From Corynebacterium sp. MSK297 (GTDB lineage: Bacteria; Actinomycetota; Actinomycetes; Mycobacteriales; Mycobacteriaceae), in the NCBI RefSeq assembly GCF_030232885.1, contig NZ_JASPGD010000011.1, positions 1 to 56,775 on the forward strand: 56,775 bases of DNA. Reading direction: 5' to 3'. A program made the translations under genes and the position numbers. This document shows, in pieces, positions 1 to 13,700 of this stretch (the first letter of the stretch is position 1; every line of letters starts with the position of its first letter). The notes below the pieces were generated by a model. The model did no database searches, was not told the origin of the DNA, and was given only the letters and a program-made list of their open reading frames with translations.

Positions 1-167
1 ATCGGCCCTATAAAATTATGATCATCACCACCAGACAAACAAGAAACACAACCACCAGAACCAACATCCTGTGAAGTTATTTTCCCTGTCAGCCCCTCGC
101 GGCGACTTGGATTAATCTACACACGTTATAGATTGTTCACAAATCACCAGTTTAAAGGGTAAAAACT

Positions 168-193
168 ACGACTTATAACGGGTTATAAGTCGT
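168..193 (-). terminator. Intrinsic terminator of the arg/tyrS transcript
   Basis: A perfect 12-bp inverted repeat (ACGACTTATAAC at 168-179 pairing with 182-193) has a two-base loop. On the minus strand it is followed by AG and five T. It starts two bases after the tyrS stop codon, so it most likely ends the tyrS transcript. The remaining bases 1-160 show no gene. Confidence 0.8.
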
Positions 194-194
194 C

Positions 195-1460
195 TTAAAC
201 CGCTACCCTAGCGCCTGCGAAATTTTTCTTACCGCGGCGCAGTACTAGCCAACTTCCGTGCAATAGATCTTCTGCCGAAGGCTCCCATTCCACAGATTCG
301 ATGCGCTCGTTATTCACGTAGGCACCTCCCTCTTTGATGGTGCGGCGCGCCGCGCCCTTGGAATCAACCAAACCGGTAGCTATCAACAGGTCTACGATCG
401 ATCGCGCATGTCCAGCGCTAATTTCCGCAACCGTCGTTTCTTGCAATGCCCCCTGCAAGGTAGCCTCATCCAGCTGGGTTAAATCAGCCCGTCCAAACAA
501 TGCTTGCGAGGCGAGTTGCACCGCTTCGCGGGCTTTCACACCATGAACCAGATCGGTCATTTCTTCCGCCAAACGACGCTGAGCAGCCCGCTTGTGCGGT
601 TCTTCAGCTACAGCACGCTCATACTCACCAATCTCTTCTTGTGAGAGGAACGTGAACATCTTCAAATAACGCACAACGTCGGCATCGCCGGAGTTCACAA
701 AGTACTGATACCACGCATAGGGGCTAGTCTTTTCTGGATCCAACCACAACTTGCCGCCACCGGTAGACTTACCGAATTTCTTGCCGTTTGCGTCAGTCAC
801 CAATGGCACGGTCAACGCGTGCGTTTTAGCGCCAGATACGCGGCGATTCAGATCGACACCAGAGATGATATTTCCCCATTGATCCGAGCCACCGATTTGC
901 AAGACCACGTCGTGCTCTTTATTCAAATGCACGAAGTCGTTGGCTTGCAGGAGCATATAGGAAAACTCGGTATATGAGATCCCATCAGACTCCAGGCGAC
1001 GCTTAACGGTATCGCGATCCAGCATTGTATTCAGGGAAAAGTTTTTCCCGACATCACGCAAGAATTGCACAATAGACATCCCCATTGTCCAATCAGCGTT
1101 ATTAACCAGGGTAGCGGCATTGTCGCCGGTAAAGTCAATGAATTGGCGCAGCTGCTTTTTAATAGCAGCGACATTCGCTTCTAGTTCTTCTTCGCTCAAC
1201 ATGGAGCGCTCCCCCACATCACGTGGGTCACCAATAAACCCAGTGGCACCACCAGCCAACGCGAACGGCTTGTGTCCAGCTTCCTGGAAACGGCGCAACA
1301 TAATCATCGGCACCAGGTGCCCAGCATGCAAAGAATCCCCGGTTGGATCGAACCCGCAGTACAGCGCGATGGGTGTCGACGTCGCCTCGCGCAACTCATC
1401 GAGATCAGTGGATTGGTTAATTAGTCCGCGCCATTGCAGCTCATCCACAATATTGTTCAT
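195..1460 (-). CDS. tyrS: Tyrosyl-tRNA synthetase
   Basis: Cytoplasmic class I aminoacyl-tRNA synthetase that charges tRNA-Tyr with tyrosine using ATP. The 421-residue length is typical of the TyrRS family. The HIGH-type motif appears as HAGH near residue 46 and the KMSKS-type loop as KFGKS near 230. The C-terminal third carries an S4-like RNA-binding segment ([16 protein letters not shown]). It begins two bases after the Trm112-like gene and is the last gene before a terminator, so it is probably co-transcribed with it and perhaps with the arginine genes upstream. tyrS downstream of argGH is a familiar corynebacterial order. No defects seen. Confidence 0.97.
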   Translation of the reverse strand: MNNIVDELQWRGLINQSTDLDELREATSTPIALYCGFDPTGDSLHAGHLVPMIMLRRFQEAGHKPFALAGGATGFIGDPRDVGERSMLSEEELEANVAAIKKQLRQFIDFTGDNAATLVNNADWTMGMSIVQFLRDVGKNFSLNTMLDRDTVKRRLESDGISYTEFSYMLLQANDFVHLNKEHDVVLQIGGSDQWGNIISGVDLNRRVSGAKTHALTVPLVTDANGKKFGKSTGGGKLWLDPEKTSPYAWYQYFVNSGDADVVRYLKMFTFLSQEEIGEYERAVAEEPHKRAAQRRLAEEMTDLVHGVKAREAVQLASQALFGRADLTQLDEATLQGALQETTVAEISAGHARSIVDLLIATGLVDSKGAARRTIKEGGAYVNNERIESVEWEPSAEDLLHGSWLVLRRGKKNFAGARVAV

Positions 1461-1462
1461 GG

Positions 1463-1654
1463 TTAGTTCTCTCCTTGGCAGTCATTTGGCCAGTCCATCG
1501 CTTCTTCTGCGAGCAACACGGGCACGCCGTCGTCGATACGGTAGGCAATACCTTTCCTCTCGTTCACCAGGACGTTGTCTGTGTCGCGATAGTGCAATGG
1601 ACCTTTGTCTTGTGGACAGGCCAAAATTTCCAATAACCGGGGATCAAGGCTCAT
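1463..1654 (-). CDS. Trm112-like small protein
   Basis: 63-residue protein of the Trm112/UPF0434 (YcaR) family. It opens with the family signature [14 protein letters not shown] and ends with the typical [12 protein letters not shown] stretch. Members are small zinc-ribbon-like proteins; in eukaryotes and archaea Trm112 activates methyltransferases, while the bacterial role is unclear. Only one cysteine (C14) is present, so zinc binding by a full ribbon is unlikely. It lies 9 bp after argH and 2 bp before tyrS on the same strand, which makes it an operon member. Confidence 0.85.
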   Translation of the reverse strand: MSLDPRLLEILACPQDKGPLHYRDTDNVLVNERKGIAYRIDDGVPVLLAEEAMDWPNDCQGEN

Positions 1655-1663
1655 GCGGCTAGC

Positions 1664-4320
<2,657 letters not shown>

Positions 4321-4388
4321 GATCGTTCCTTTACTGTTGTTTGTTGCTTTCGGTTGTTCCGGGCGCTATCGACGAGAAGCGTGACCCG

Positions 4389-4461
4389 CCGTTGGTACTC
4401 CGTTGGTACAGAGCCAACACCGTCCGGAATCAGTGTAGAAGCCCATCATTGTTTAATAATG
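4389..4461 (-). promoter_or_regulatory. argG upstream region: candidate ARG box and direct repeat
   Basis: In the 173-bp argR-argG gap, CATTGTTTAATAATG (4447-4461) is an imperfect palindrome matching itself at 12 of 15 positions, in the AT-rich style of ArgR sites. Nearer argG, CCGTTGGTAC occurs twice (4389-4398 and 4400-4409), an 11-bp spacing of about one helical turn. TACACT upstream of the leader could be a -10 element. Function is inferred from position only. Confidence 0.4.
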
Positions 4462-4493
4462 TTCGGGGGTTTTGGGTACTTTTCGCGCTGGGT

Positions 4494-4991
4494 TTACTCG
4501 GGGCCAATCGTGGCTGCCCCATCCGCCAAGGAGTCGATGAGTTCCTTTCCAGTGAGCGGATCACGTGCGAGCACAAATACGGTGTCATCACCAGCAATCG
4601 TGCCGACGATGTCGGATACACCCAATCGGTCAATGAAACTCGCAAGGTAGGGCGCGGCACCGGGCGGCGTACGCAGCACCGCGGTGTTCGCCGAGTGATC
4701 AGCTGCAACCACGAGATCAGCCATCATTTTGCGGAGTTTATCCCGAGGGCCGGACGCAGACGGTACTTGTAGTGATTCAGCGTCGCCGACCGCATAAAAG
4801 CTGCGCCCGTCGACGGGTTTGACCTTCCGGGCACCAAGCTCGTCGAGGTCTCTAGACAACGTGGCCTGGGTTGTTTCGAAGCCCTCGGCCAACAAGAGCT
4901 TGGATAGTTGCGCCTGCGAATAAATGCGCGTCTGTTCCAGCAATTCCACGATCCGGGCTTGGCGCCCGGTACGGGAATAGGTGTGTGTCAT
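4494..4991 (-). CDS. argR: Arginine repressor ArgR
   Basis: Arginine-responsive hexameric DNA-binding regulator. 165 residues: an N-terminal winged helix (residues about 10-80, [20 protein letters not shown] onward, with [17 protein letters not shown]) and a C-terminal oligomerisation and arginine-binding domain containing [15 protein letters not shown]. The start overlaps the argF stop by 4 bp (ATGA), which indicates translational coupling inside the pathway operon it regulates. The expected operators lie upstream of argC and argG. Length and domain order are normal. Confidence 0.96.
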   Translation of the reverse strand: MTHTYSRTGRQARIVELLEQTRIYSQAQLSKLLLAEGFETTQATLSRDLDELGARKVKPVDGRSFYAVGDAESLQVPSASGPRDKLRKMMADLVVAADHSANTAVLRTPPGAAPYLASFIDRLGVSDIVGTIAGDDTVFVLARDPLTGKELIDSLADGAATIGPE

Positions 4992-5983
4992 AGCATCCTC
5001 GCTTTCGCTACTGGATTACCAGCGGCAAAGCCCAGCAACCACACAAGCACCGCCTTTTGTGCATGCAGACGGTTTTCTGCCTCGTCAAATACACGTGAAG
5101 CTGGGCCATCGATGACCTCTGCCGTGACTTCATTACCACGGTATGCCGGAAGGCAGTGCAGGAAAATTGCGTTTTCTGCTGCCTTGTCCATGATTTCTTG
5201 CGTCACCCGGTACGGCACGAATGGCGTGGTGCGATCTTTACCGTCGTCTTCTTGCCCCATGGACACCCAAGTATCAGTGATCACAACTTCCGCGTCCGCC
5301 ACATCTGCTGGATCCGCACTCACGGTCACACTGCCGCCAGTAATCTTTGCTTGCCGACGAGCACGATCAACGAATTTCACCTGCGGTTGAAAATCTTCGG
5401 GTGAAATGATCCACACATCCATACCAGCCATCGCCAGGCCCAGCATGTAGGAATTAGCCATGTTCTGGTCGCCGTCACCCAGATATGCAACCTTCTTGCC
5501 AGACAATCCTGCCACTCCTGTGTCTGGGCAGAGGGATTCCACCATGGTCTGCAGGTCTGCCAAAATCTGGCACGGGTGGAAATCATCCGAAAGCGCGTTG
5601 ATGACAGGCACGGTGGCGTGTGCCGCCATATCTTCCAAGCCCGCTTGCTCGTAGGTGCGCCAGGCAATCGCCTCGACGTAGCGTGAAAGCACCCGCGCAG
5701 TATCGGCAACAGTTTCGCCTTTGCCCATCTGGGAGGCGCCGGCCTCAGTGACGATCGCACTTCCTCCCAGCTGAGCGATGCCGGCATCGAAAGAAAAACG
5801 AGTACGAGTCGAAGTCTTATCGAAAACGACGGCCACACTGCGACCGCCGGACAATGGGCGGTGGCTCAGCGGGTCAGCTTTCAATTCAGCAGCAAGAGCA
5901 AGAATTTCTTTTTGCTCAGCGGGAGTAATCGAATCATCCGCCAATAAATGACGAAGCTGTGAAGGTTGTGCTTGCGATGTCAT
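4988..5983 (-). CDS. argF: Ornithine carbamoyltransferase
   Basis: Transfers the carbamoyl group from carbamoyl phosphate to ornithine to give citrulline. The start chosen at 5983 ([14 protein letters not shown]) has AAGGAC just upstream; a longer reading to 6025 would run into argD and lacks a site of its own. That gives 331 residues, the usual length. Visible motifs are the carbamoyl-phosphate loop [16 protein letters not shown], and the ornithine-site HCLPAYRG near the C-terminus. It starts 8 bp after argD and overlaps argR by 4 bp. Confidence 0.96.
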   Translation of the reverse strand: MTSQAQPSQLRHLLADDSITPAEQKEILALAAELKADPLSHRPLSGGRSVAVVFDKTSTRTRFSFDAGIAQLGGSAIVTEAGASQMGKGETVADTARVLSRYVEAIAWRTYEQAGLEDMAAHATVPVINALSDDFHPCQILADLQTMVESLCPDTGVAGLSGKKVAYLGDGDQNMANSYMLGLAMAGMDVWIISPEDFQPQVKFVDRARRQAKITGGSVTVSADPADVADAEVVITDTWVSMGQEDDGKDRTTPFVPYRVTQEIMDKAAENAIFLHCLPAYRGNEVTAEVIDGPASRVFDEAENRLHAQKAVLVWLLGFAAGNPVAKARML

Positions 5984-5991
5984 AAAAGTCC

Positions 5992-7164
5992 TTAATCGAG
6001 TATTTCTTGCAGTATTGTTACGCATTCATCGACGTGTCGTCGTTCGATAATCAGCGGTGGAGTCAAGCGCACGACCTTGTCACTTGGAGCATTAAGGATC
6101 AGCCCGCGCTCGAGACCTGCAACGACGACTTCTTTCGCGTTCGCTGATTCGAGCACCACTCCGAGCATCAACCCGGTACCGCGAACTTCCGAGACCCCGG
6201 AAAGCTGCTGCAGCTGGCTGCGAAGATACGCACCGATTTCACGTACGTGCTGCAAGAATTTTTCATCCAGAGTGTTGAGCACCGTGCGGGCTGCTGCCAA
6301 GACCACAGGATTTCCACCAAACGTGGTGCCGTGCTGGCCGGGCTGGAGGTATTGTGCAGCTTCGCCGCGAGCAAGCACTGCCCCCATCGGCAGGCCGCCG
6401 CCGAGGCCTTTGGCCATGGTGACGACGTCTGGAACCACCCCGGCGTACTCATGGGCGAAAAATTTTCCGGTTCGTCCTACCCCGGTTTGTACCTCGTCAG
6501 CGACCATGAGGATGCCATAGTCATCGCACAGCTGACGCACTACAGCCAGGAAACCTTCCGGCGCGGGTATAACACCAGTTTCTCCCTGAACCGGCTCGGC
6601 GAAAATTGCGGCGATACCGTCGGGATCTTGTTCGACGATTTCGCGCAGTTTCTGCACGTCGCCGTAGGGGTAGAAATCCACACCACCTGGCAGGGGTTCA
6701 AATGGGGCCCGCTTTTCTGGTTGTCCCGTCAGCGCGAGTGCGCCCATAGTGCGCCCATGAAAGCCGGCCTCTGCTGCCAATACCCGGCCACGACCTGTCA
6801 GGCGGGCAATCTTGAACGCAGCCTCATTAGCTTCCGCTCCGGAATTGCAGAAAAACACCCGAGCACTGTCGTCGCTGCCAGCAGCGAAGCGTTGTTTCAG
6901 CGCGGTTGCGACCTCAATTGAATGCGGGGTGGCGAAGATGTTTGAGGTATGCCCCAGTGTGGCGATCTGCGTGCTGACTGCCTCGACAATATCCGGGTGT
7001 GCCTGCCCTAAAGCATTAACCGCGATGCCAGCGAGCATATCGAGATAACGCTTCCCCTCAGTATCGGTGAGATACATGCCTTGCCCACCGGTTAAGCTGA
7101 TAGCGGGGGTCCCGTAGTTATTCATCAATGCACTAGACCAATCGTTTGCTTTTTTCTGCATCAT
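5992..7164 (-). CDS. argD: Acetylornithine aminotransferase
   Basis: PLP-dependent transaminase converting N-acetylglutamate semialdehyde to N-acetylornithine with glutamate as donor. 390 residues, class III aminotransferase. The PLP lysine sits in [14 protein letters not shown], preceded by the cofactor aspartate in [13 protein letters not shown], and [13 protein letters not shown] binds the phosphate. The ATG overlaps the argB stop by 4 bp (ATGA). Two adjacent ATG codons leave the first residue ambiguous by one position. Confidence 0.96.
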   Translation of the reverse strand: MMQKKANDWSSALMNNYGTPAISLTGGQGMYLTDTEGKRYLDMLAGIAVNALGQAHPDIVEAVSTQIATLGHTSNIFATPHSIEVATALKQRFAAGSDDSARVFFCNSGAEANEAAFKIARLTGRGRVLAAEAGFHGRTMGALALTGQPEKRAPFEPLPGGVDFYPYGDVQKLREIVEQDPDGIAAIFAEPVQGETGVIPAPEGFLAVVRQLCDDYGILMVADEVQTGVGRTGKFFAHEYAGVVPDVVTMAKGLGGGLPMGAVLARGEAAQYLQPGQHGTTFGGNPVVLAAARTVLNTLDEKFLQHVREIGAYLRSQLQQLSGVSEVRGTGLMLGVVLESANAKEVVVAGLERGLILNAPSDKVVRLTPPLIIERRHVDECVTILQEILD

Positions 7165-8096
7165 GCGTGATCATCCTTTCGCAGCACGGTTCCTCCGGGA
7201 TAGTCCGTGCTTCGGTGATTATTTGGCAACACCATGGTGCCCACACCGCCTTCGGTAAGTAGCTCCAGCACCACCGAGTGCGCTTCCCTGCCGTCGATAA
7301 CGTGGGCTGCGTTAACGCCACCGCGAACTGCATTGAGGCAGGCTTCCATTTTCGGGATCATGCCGCTATCCAGACCCGGTAACAAGGCGTCGAGTTCGTC
7401 AACTTCAATGGTAGAAACCAGCGAGTCGCGGTCCGGCCAGTCTTTATAGAGGCCTTCCACATTGGTCAGGACCAACAAACGTTCTGCGCCAATCGCGGAA
7501 GCTAATGCTCCAGCAGCAATATCGGCGTTAATGTTGTACACCTCGCCGTCGTGATCAGGCGCAATTGTGGAAACCACAGGAATGCGCCCGGCATCAATAA
7601 TGTCCATCAAGGCTTCCGGGTTGACGCTGACGATATCGCCCACGTGTCCGATATCTACTTGTTCTCCCTCGATATCCAGGTAGCGCTTTTCTGCGGTAAA
7701 CAGCCCCGCGTCTTCGCCAGAGGTTCCCACCGCATACGGCCCGTGGGAATTGATAAGGCCTACCAAATCACGGCCAACTTGCCCAAACAACACCATGCGG
7801 ACGACATCCATGACTTCTGGAGTAGTAACCCGAAAGCCGCCTTTAAACTCGCCTTCAAGGCCAAGACGCTCTAGCATCTCCGTAATCTGCGGTCCACCGC
7901 CGTGGACTACTACGGGTCGAGCCCCGATCGTGCGCAACAACACCATGTCTTTCGCGAACGCTGCTTTTAGCTCGTCATCCACCATGGCATTGCCGCCATA
8001 CTTGACGACGACGATCTTGCCGCGGAGGTGTTGTAGCCACGGCAATGCTTCAGACAGCACTGCTGCTCGGTCGCGGTTACTGAGGTGTTCCAACAT
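7161..8096 (-). CDS. argB: Acetylglutamate kinase
   Basis: Phosphorylates N-acetylglutamate. In actinobacteria this is normally the arginine-feedback-inhibited step. I place the start at 8096 ([20 protein letters not shown]) because AAGGAG lies 9 bp upstream and the family begins there; reading back to 8219 would add 41 atypical residues and overlap argJ. This gives 311 residues. The phosphate loop [16 protein letters not shown] and the arginine-sensitive-type N-terminal helix are visible. Spacing to argJ is 43 bp, and the stop overlaps argD. Confidence 0.95.
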   Translation of the reverse strand: MLEHLSNRDRAAVLSEALPWLQHLRGKIVVVKYGGNAMVDDELKAAFAKDMVLLRTIGARPVVVHGGGPQITEMLERLGLEGEFKGGFRVTTPEVMDVVRMVLFGQVGRDLVGLINSHGPYAVGTSGEDAGLFTAEKRYLDIEGEQVDIGHVGDIVSVNPEALMDIIDAGRIPVVSTIAPDHDGEVYNINADIAAGALASAIGAERLLVLTNVEGLYKDWPDRDSLVSTIEVDELDALLPGLDSGMIPKMEACLNAVRGGVNAAHVIDGREAHSVVLELLTEGGVGTMVLPNNHRSTDYPGGTVLRKDDHA

Positions 8097-8139
8097 GGCC
8101 ACCGGCTCCTTATTTCCTAGTGTCTGTCTTGGGGACGCG

Positions 8140-9375
8140 TTATGAGCTGTATGCCGAATTAATTTCGACGTAGTCATGGGACAAATCAGTGGTGCGCACG
8201 AAAGCGCTACCCGGACCACCGGTGCCGAGATCTACTCGGACGTCGATATCAGCCCCGGACAGGTCGACCTCGCGTGCAGCCGGCGTACCAGTGGTGGCTT
8301 TGCAGACCGCGTGATTATTGAAATAGACGCTGATGTTATCCGGATCCATGTCCGCATCAGCCATACCGACGGCGGCCAAAACGCGCCCCCAGTTGGGGTC
8401 TGAACCGAACATGGCGCATTTGAAAAGGTTGTCGCGGCCGAGCGTGCGAGCGGCATTGAGCGCTTCTACGTCGTCCGTGGTGCCTTCGACAGTGATTTTC
8501 ACACGCTTGGTGACACCTTCGGCATCCGCTTGCAATTGGTCTGCCAAGTCCGCACAGGCCGCGAGAACCGCTTCATTCAACGCTTCTTGCGTGGCAGTTT
8601 CACCGGATGCGCCGTTGGCCATGAGCACGACGGTGTCGTTCGTGGACGTTGAGCCGTCCACGTCGAGGGTATCAAAAGTCACTGCCGTCGCATTTTTCAA
8701 CGCCGTGGTGAGTTGTTCTGGGGTAGCTGACAAATCCGTCGTCAAGCACACCAGCATGGTTGCCAGCGATGGGGCCATCATCCCCACGCCTTTGCCCATT
8801 CCGCCGAGGTTCCAACCATCGCCTTCGACCACGGTTTGCTTCACGGTGGTATCAGTGGTCATGATTGCTCGTGCTGCACCCTCGCCATGGTCTGGGCTAT
8901 CCCCTAATACACCAGGTAGCTTTTCGATACCAGCTGATACGTTGTCCATCGGCATCGGCTCACCAATCAGCCCGGTTGAACATACAGCTACGTGGTTGGA
9001 GTCGAAATTCAGTAATTCAGCAAGTTCAGTCTGCATCTGCTGTGCGTCGCGAAGCCCCGGTGCACCATTGCACGCGTTGGCATTGCCAGCGTTATACAGC
9101 ACTGCGCGCAACTGACCGTCGGCAAGAGCTTCGCGCGAGACCTTGACCGGCGCAGCCACCACGCGGTTACGGGTAAAGACACCAGCCGCAGAAAATTCTG
9201 GGCCATCGTTGACGACTAACGCGAGGTCAGTCTTGCCGGAGGGCTTGATTCCCGCTGTGACACTCGCCGCCCGAAATCCCTGTGGCACGGTGACCCCACG
9301 GGTGTGATGAGCAGACTGCGCAGTCCCTGCTGCCTGTTCCGTGGCATTGTCTGTGCTGTTGTCTGGGGTGCTCAT
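8140..9375 (-). CDS. argJ: Bifunctional ornithine acetyltransferase / N-acetylglutamate synthase
   Basis: Recycles the acetyl group from acetylornithine to glutamate. ArgJ proteins are made as one chain and self-cleave before a threonine; the cleavage region is visible as [16 protein letters not shown], with the nucleophile Thr in ATML near residue 204. 411 residues, about 20 longer at the N-terminus than usual, where a low-complexity stretch rich in T, N and A ([18 protein letters not shown]) precedes the conserved [12 protein letters not shown] later start is possible but no in-frame ATG offers itself. Whether it makes acetylglutamate from acetyl-CoA as well cannot be read from sequence. 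Confidence 0.95.
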   Translation of the reverse strand: MSTPDNSTDNATEQAAGTAQSAHHTRGVTVPQGFRAASVTAGIKPSGKTDLALVVNDGPEFSAAGVFTRNRVVAAPVKVSREALADGQLRAVLYNAGNANACNGAPGLRDAQQMQTELAELLNFDSNHVAVCSTGLIGEPMPMDNVSAGIEKLPGVLGDSPDHGEGAARAIMTTDTTVKQTVVEGDGWNLGGMGKGVGMMAPSLATMLVCLTTDLSATPEQLTTALKNATAVTFDTLDVDGSTSTNDTVVLMANGASGETATQEALNEAVLAACADLADQLQADAEGVTKRVKITVEGTTDDVEALNAARTLGRDNLFKCAMFGSDPNWGRVLAAVGMADADMDPDNISVYFNNHAVCKATTGTPAAREVDLSGADIDVRVDLGTGGPGSAFVRTTDLSHDYVEINSAYSS

Positions 9376-9491
9376 AGAAAATCCTCGTCGCTATTTGTGG
9401 CTATTCTGCTTGTGCTGTGGTGAGTTTCGTTGCTTATTGCCGTACCGATACTGGTGCGGCAGGTGGATGCACGGGGTACAGATTCCTCGGT

Positions 9492-10535
9492 TTAGGGCGC
9501 TAGGCCTGGGTGAGTAAGCCCGGCGGTTTCCGCAAACCCCAGCATCAGGTTCATGCATTGCACAGCCGCTCCGCCGGTACCTTTGGTCAGGTTGTCGAGT
9601 ACTGCGGTGATCAACAGAGTATTGGTTGCCTCGTTAACTTCGGCTTGTATCTGGCATGTGTTTGCACCAATGACATGTTGCGTTTCCGGTTGCTGACCTG
9701 CGGGGAGTACCTGAATGAATGGCTCATCGCGGTAGAAATCATGAAAGATATCGGTGATTTCTCCTTGCGACAACGGTTTCGCAAGTTGTGCGGTAGCCGT
9801 GGTCAAAATTCCGCGGGTGGTTGGTGCAAGCACCGGGGTGAAGTTGATGCGGTAGTCCTGATCTTGGACTTCGCGAAGGTTTTGGATCACTTCTGGGTTA
9901 TGGCGGTGGACGCCGGAAGTGTTATAAGCACGCAGATTTCCGGTGGTTTCAGACCCTAACAGCGGAACCGCGGCCTTTTTACCAGCTCCCGAAGTACCGG
10001 TAATGGAAACAATATTTATAGTTGGTTCTATTACCGCGGATGCCACGGCCGGTAGCAAAGCAAGCGTCATCCCAGTGGGGAAACACCCGGGAACAGCAAC
10101 CTTTTTTGCTGCCGCAATTTCAGCGCGGTGCCCTGGCATTTCTGGAATACCATACGGCCATTGGCCTGCATATTCCCCGCCATAGTACGCATCCCAGTCC
10201 GCTTTGTTCTGCAACCGAAAATCGGCCGCACAATCAATAATGATGGTCTCTTCCGGCAGCTGCTTCGCCAATGCTGCAGAATGCCCATGTGGCAAACCTA
10301 AGAACACAACATCGTGGCCCGACAGCACCTCAACAGTGGTGTCTTCCACCATTCGGTCGCGGAGCTGCGGCAGATGCGGCATCTGTTCCACGACCGGCTT
10401 ACCGGCGTGTGAGTGACCAGTCAATGCACCGATTGTCAGGTCACCGCTGTGGTAATGCGGGTGGTTCAACAACAGACGAAGAATCTCGCCGCCCGCGTAA
10501 CCGGTGGCTCCTGCTACAGCAACTGAAGTCGTCAT
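9492..10535 (-). CDS. argC: N-acetyl-gamma-glutamyl-phosphate reductase
   Basis: NADPH-dependent reduction of N-acetylglutamyl phosphate to the semialdehyde. 347 residues. The N-terminal Rossmann motif is [14 protein letters not shown] and the catalytic cysteine lies in [11 protein letters not shown]. It is the first gene of the arginine cluster; 116 bp separates it from argJ, a gap with no clear terminator. A putative -10 (TAGGGT) stands only 6 bp before the ATG, so the mRNA may be leaderless or nearly so, and AT-rich palindromic sites lie just upstream. Confidence 0.96.
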   Translation of the reverse strand: MTTSVAVAGATGYAGGEILRLLLNHPHYHSGDLTIGALTGHSHAGKPVVEQMPHLPQLRDRMVEDTTVEVLSGHDVVFLGLPHGHSAALAKQLPEETIIIDCAADFRLQNKADWDAYYGGEYAGQWPYGIPEMPGHRAEIAAAKKVAVPGCFPTGMTLALLPAVASAVIEPTINIVSITGTSGAGKKAAVPLLGSETTGNLRAYNTSGVHRHNPEVIQNLREVQDQDYRINFTPVLAPTTRGILTTATAQLAKPLSQGEITDIFHDFYRDEPFIQVLPAGQQPETQHVIGANTCQIQAEVNEATNTLLITAVLDNLTKGTGGAAVQCMNLMLGFAETAGLTHPGLAP

Positions 10536-10541
10536 AGCGCC

Positions 10542-10590
10542 ACCCTAGCAAACTTTATGCAATAAAATGCAAATTATTCATTCAGGCATA
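10542..10590 (-). promoter_or_regulatory. argC promoter with candidate tandem ARG boxes
   Basis: TATGCAATAAAATGCAAA (10556-10573) is an AT-rich imperfect palindrome with TGCA half-sites, next to a second related element, TTATTCATTCAGGCATA (10574-10590). On the minus strand TAGGGT (10547-10542) could be the -10. Repressor sites overlapping the promoter of an ArgR-controlled operon are expected from the family; the exact boxes are my inference. Confidence 0.5.
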
Positions 10591-10683
10591 TTTACCACCG
10601 CAGTTAGTGCAAAGTCGTGATAACCCTCTCGACAGCGTACAGTGGGGTTATACCGTAATGCAGATCACGCAAAGGAGTGTTCC

Positions 10684-11703
10684 ATGTCTAGTACTGGCTC
10701 AATTTCCGCATCACCCGACGGCTTACTCATGGCCCTTGTGCAGTACCGCGTCCCCATCGTCGAAAGCCCAGAAGACGTACAGAAAAACGTGGACGAAATC
10801 TGCCGTCGAGTAGCATCCACCAAGGCTGGTTACCCAGACTTGGATCTGATTGTCTTCCCGGAGTACTCCACCTCCGGTTTGAACACCGCGATCTGGTCTT
10901 ATGATGAATTCCTCATCGCGGTTGATTCACCCGAAGTCAACAAATTCCGTCAGGCCTGCAAAGACAACGACGTCTGGGGTGTGTTCTCCATCATGGAGCC
11001 GCACCATAAAGAAGGAAAGCCGCCGTTTAATACCGCGATCATCATCGACAACAATGGTGAGCTCGCACTCCACTACCGTAAGCTCCAGCCATGGACCCCA
11101 ATCGAACCGTGGTCCCCAGGAGATCTCGGAATGCCAGTCTGCGACGGACCAAAAGGATCCAAGCTTGCCGTCAATATTTGCCACGACGGCATGTTCCCAG
11201 AGTTGGCACGCGAAGCCGCCTACAAGGGAGCAAACGTATACATCCGCATTTCTGGTTACAGCACGCAAGTGCAAGACCAATGGATCATGACCAACAAGAC
11301 GAATGCATTCCAGAACCTCATGTTCACCGCATCCGTCAACTTGGCAGGGTATGACAATGTCTTCTATTACTTCGGTGAAGGCAATGTCTGCAATTACGAC
11401 GGCAACCTCATCGCTGAGGGTCACCGCAACCCAGACGAAATCGTCACCGCCGAAATCTTCCCAGCACTTGCAGATAAAGCCCGCATCAACTGGGGCCTGG
11501 AAAACAACATCTTCAACCTGGGCAACCGCGGTTATGTCGCAGTTCCAGGCGGAGAGACCGGCAACTACCTCACGTGGATCGATGATCTTGCCAAAGGCCA
11601 GTATAAAGTGCCGTGGGCGGATGAAGTCCGAATCAAAGATGGGTGGAAGTACTACCCTGATGGCCCACAACTAGGACCACTGCCGGACAAGTTTAAGAAG
11701 TAA
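10684..11703 (+). CDS. amiF: Formamidase
   Basis: Hydrolyses formamide to formate and ammonia; nitrilase-superfamily enzyme. The start at 10684 is preceded by AAAGGAG; an upstream ATG at 10642 has no such site. The 339-residue protein follows the Helicobacter pylori AmiF pattern closely: counted from this start, the catalytic triad falls at Glu60 (FPEYST), Lys133 (HYRKLQPW) and Cys166 (NICHDGM), the same numbering as in AmiF. It lies divergent from argC with a 148-bp shared upstream region and starts a + strand nitrogen module inserted between pheT and argC. Confidence 0.93.
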   Translation: MSSTGSISASPDGLLMALVQYRVPIVESPEDVQKNVDEICRRVASTKAGYPDLDLIVFPEYSTSGLNTAIWSYDEFLIAVDSPEVNKFRQACKDNDVWGVFSIMEPHHKEGKPPFNTAIIIDNNGELALHYRKLQPWTPIEPWSPGDLGMPVCDGPKGSKLAVNICHDGMFPELAREAAYKGANVYIRISGYSTQVQDQWIMTNKTNAFQNLMFTASVNLAGYDNVFYYFGEGNVCNYDGNLIAEGHRNPDEIVTAEIFPALADKARINWGLENNIFNLGNRGYVAVPGGETGNYLTWIDDLAKGQYKVPWADEVRIKDGWKYYPDGPQLGPLPDKFKK

Positions 11704-11984
11704 AATTTCTGAATATTCCCGTCCGCCCCACAATCAGGAAGCTGATTGTTTTTCGCGGCCAGCACAGCATCAATTCATGGCTGTGTTGGCCGCTTTGTGG
11801 TTGGCCGCTTTATGCTTGTCGACGCCCTTGCTCCGATGTCGCCGTTTCTGCGTCAAGTACCCTGCCGCTGCATGGGCAGCCTCCACAGTGATAACTATTT
11901 CGCACAAGTCCCATTTTGTTCAACAATACCGCTTGTTTTTATAACCTCAGTCACTTATTCTTATAACGCTTGGGCGTAGCCCGT

Positions 11985-12004
11985 ATCACATTTTTACATG
12001 TGAT
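11985..12004. promoter_or_regulatory. Palindrome upstream of the permease gene
   Basis: ATCACAT-N6-ATGTGAT is a perfect 7+7 inverted repeat 72 bp before the permease start. It resembles an operator for a dimeric regulator (GntR or CRP-like spacing). The rest of the gap between amiF and the permease (11704-12076) shows no convincing gene. Confidence 0.35.
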
Positions 12005-12076
12005 GCATGCAGGCACGTAGACCTACGATGTACTGCATTGCACTGCATTCCAACGACTAGAAGGCGAGAAAGTCAT

Positions 12077-13594
12077 ATGTCAGAGCAAACTCCCCAGCCG
12101 CAAGGCGGCGCGATGGGGCCTGCAACAGATGGAAGGCGTGAATCCTATCTTGATGAAGATCAAGGCCTGTCCAAAGGAATGGGTCAACGCCAACTGCAAA
12201 TGATCGCCATCGGTTCCGCGATCGGTACCGGTTTGCTCTTAGGTACCGGTAGCCGTCTGGAACAGGCCGGCCCATTCCTGGCTGTTTTGTACCTGGTCTG
12301 TGGTTTCTTTGGCTACATCATCCTGCGTGGCCTTGGCGAGCTCATCGTCTATCGCCCATCATCGGGATCGTTCGTTTCTTATGCCCGTGAGTTCTACGGC
12401 GAAAAAGCAGCCTTTGTTACCGGATGGTTGTACTGGGGTAACTGGGCAATGACCATTATCGCAGACTCCACTGCCGTAGCCCTATACATATTGTGGTTCG
12501 ACCGGTACACATCAATTCTGGATTCGATCCCGCAATGGGCCCTAGCCCTAGGGGTGGTGGTCTTCATTCTGGGCTTCAACATGCTTTCGGTGAAGATCTT
12601 CGGTGAACTGGAATACTGGTTCTCTCTAATCAAGATTCTCGGACTGTTAGTCTTCATGGCACTGGGTATTTGGGTGGTACTCACTGGCCACCCACAGGGC
12701 TATGACACTGGCTTCCAACTGATCAGCGAAGGTGGCGGCTGGCTTCCCAACGGCCTGCTTCCTGCCATTGTTGTCGTTCAGGGAGTTGTGTTCGCCTACG
12801 CCGGTATCGAATTGGTCGGCACTACCTCAGGTGAGACCAAAAACGTCGAAAAGATCATCCCGAAGGCCGTCAACGCGGTGTTGTTCCGCATCATCTTCTT
12901 CTACTTCGGTTCCGTACTGTTGCTCACGCTGGTTCTGCCGCACACCGAATACATCGCAGGTGTGTCACCATTCGTGACCTTCTTTGATTCCTTTGGCATC
13001 GGCGTCGCCGCACCCATCTTCCAATTGGTTCTAATTACCGCGGCTTTGTCTTCCTTGAACGCAGGCCTGTACTCCACCGGCCGCGTGATGTACAACATGT
13101 CGATTTCCGGTTCTGGTCCGAAATTCGGCAAGGCACTGTCCAAAGACGGCGTGCCCTATGGCGGAATCTTGCTTGCGGGCGCAATCGCATTCGCTGGTGT
13201 GTTCTTGAACTTTGTGGTTCCGGAAATGGCCTTTGAGATCGTACTGAACCTGGCAGCTCTGGGCACCATGGCCAGCTGGGCGGCGATCAGCATGGCGCAC
13301 TGGAAGTTCGTCAAACTATCCAAGACTGGAGAGTACGAACGCTCTAGTTATGCGAGCCCATTTCACGGATGGGGCGATATCGCAGTTGTGATCTTCATCG
13401 GAGTTGTCATCATTCTCATGGCCTTCGACTGGCCGGTGGGAACTTATACCTTGGCGGCTTCTCTCCTGCTCATCCCGATGTTCTGGATTGGATGGAAGGC
13501 ATGTAAACCAGAAGTAATGGCACAGCTGGAAGCTCGCCAGTCGCGCATGAAAGCGTACAATCAGGGAAGCAACAGCCAGGAACCTGGCGAGTAA
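12077..13594 (+). CDS. Amino-acid permease, AnsP-like (APC family)
   Basis: Integral membrane amino-acid:proton symporter of the amino-acid transporter subgroup (L-asparagine/GABA/aromatic permeases). 505 residues from the ATG at 12077, with about 12 hydrophobic helices. The first helix carries the substrate-loop signature MIAIGSAIGTGLLLGTGSRL, followed by the consensus GELIVYRPSSGSFVSYAREF. Closest in feel to L-asparagine permeases (AnsP), but the substrate cannot be read from sequence. Sited between formamidase and ornithine cyclodeaminase on the same strand, it may import ornithine, arginine or another nitrogen source. Confidence 0.85.
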   Translation: MSEQTPQPQGGAMGPATDGRRESYLDEDQGLSKGMGQRQLQMIAIGSAIGTGLLLGTGSRLEQAGPFLAVLYLVCGFFGYIILRGLGELIVYRPSSGSFVSYAREFYGEKAAFVTGWLYWGNWAMTIIADSTAVALYILWFDRYTSILDSIPQWALALGVVVFILGFNMLSVKIFGELEYWFSLIKILGLLVFMALGIWVVLTGHPQGYDTGFQLISEGGGWLPNGLLPAIVVVQGVVFAYAGIELVGTTSGETKNVEKIIPKAVNAVLFRIIFFYFGSVLLLTLVLPHTEYIAGVSPFVTFFDSFGIGVAAPIFQLVLITAALSSLNAGLYSTGRVMYNMSISGSGPKFGKALSKDGVPYGGILLAGAIAFAGVFLNFVVPEMAFEIVLNLAALGTMASWAAISMAHWKFVKLSKTGEYERSSYASPFHGWGDIAVVIFIGVVIILMAFDWPVGTYTLAASLLLIPMFWIGWKACKPEVMAQLEARQSRMKAYNQGSNSQEPGE

Positions 13595-13700
13595 ATAAAG
13601 TTCACATGGATCTTCCGGCTTGAGCTCAGTGGCACAGAAGAAGTCACGTCGGAACCGATTCGAAACACAGAAACTCAGTACGAAAGGAGACCACACACTA

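Noticed and set aside
11746..11979. A 77-codon + strand frame between amiF and the permease
   Set aside because: No ribosome binding site, odd composition (many C, S, F) and no family match; treated as non-coding.
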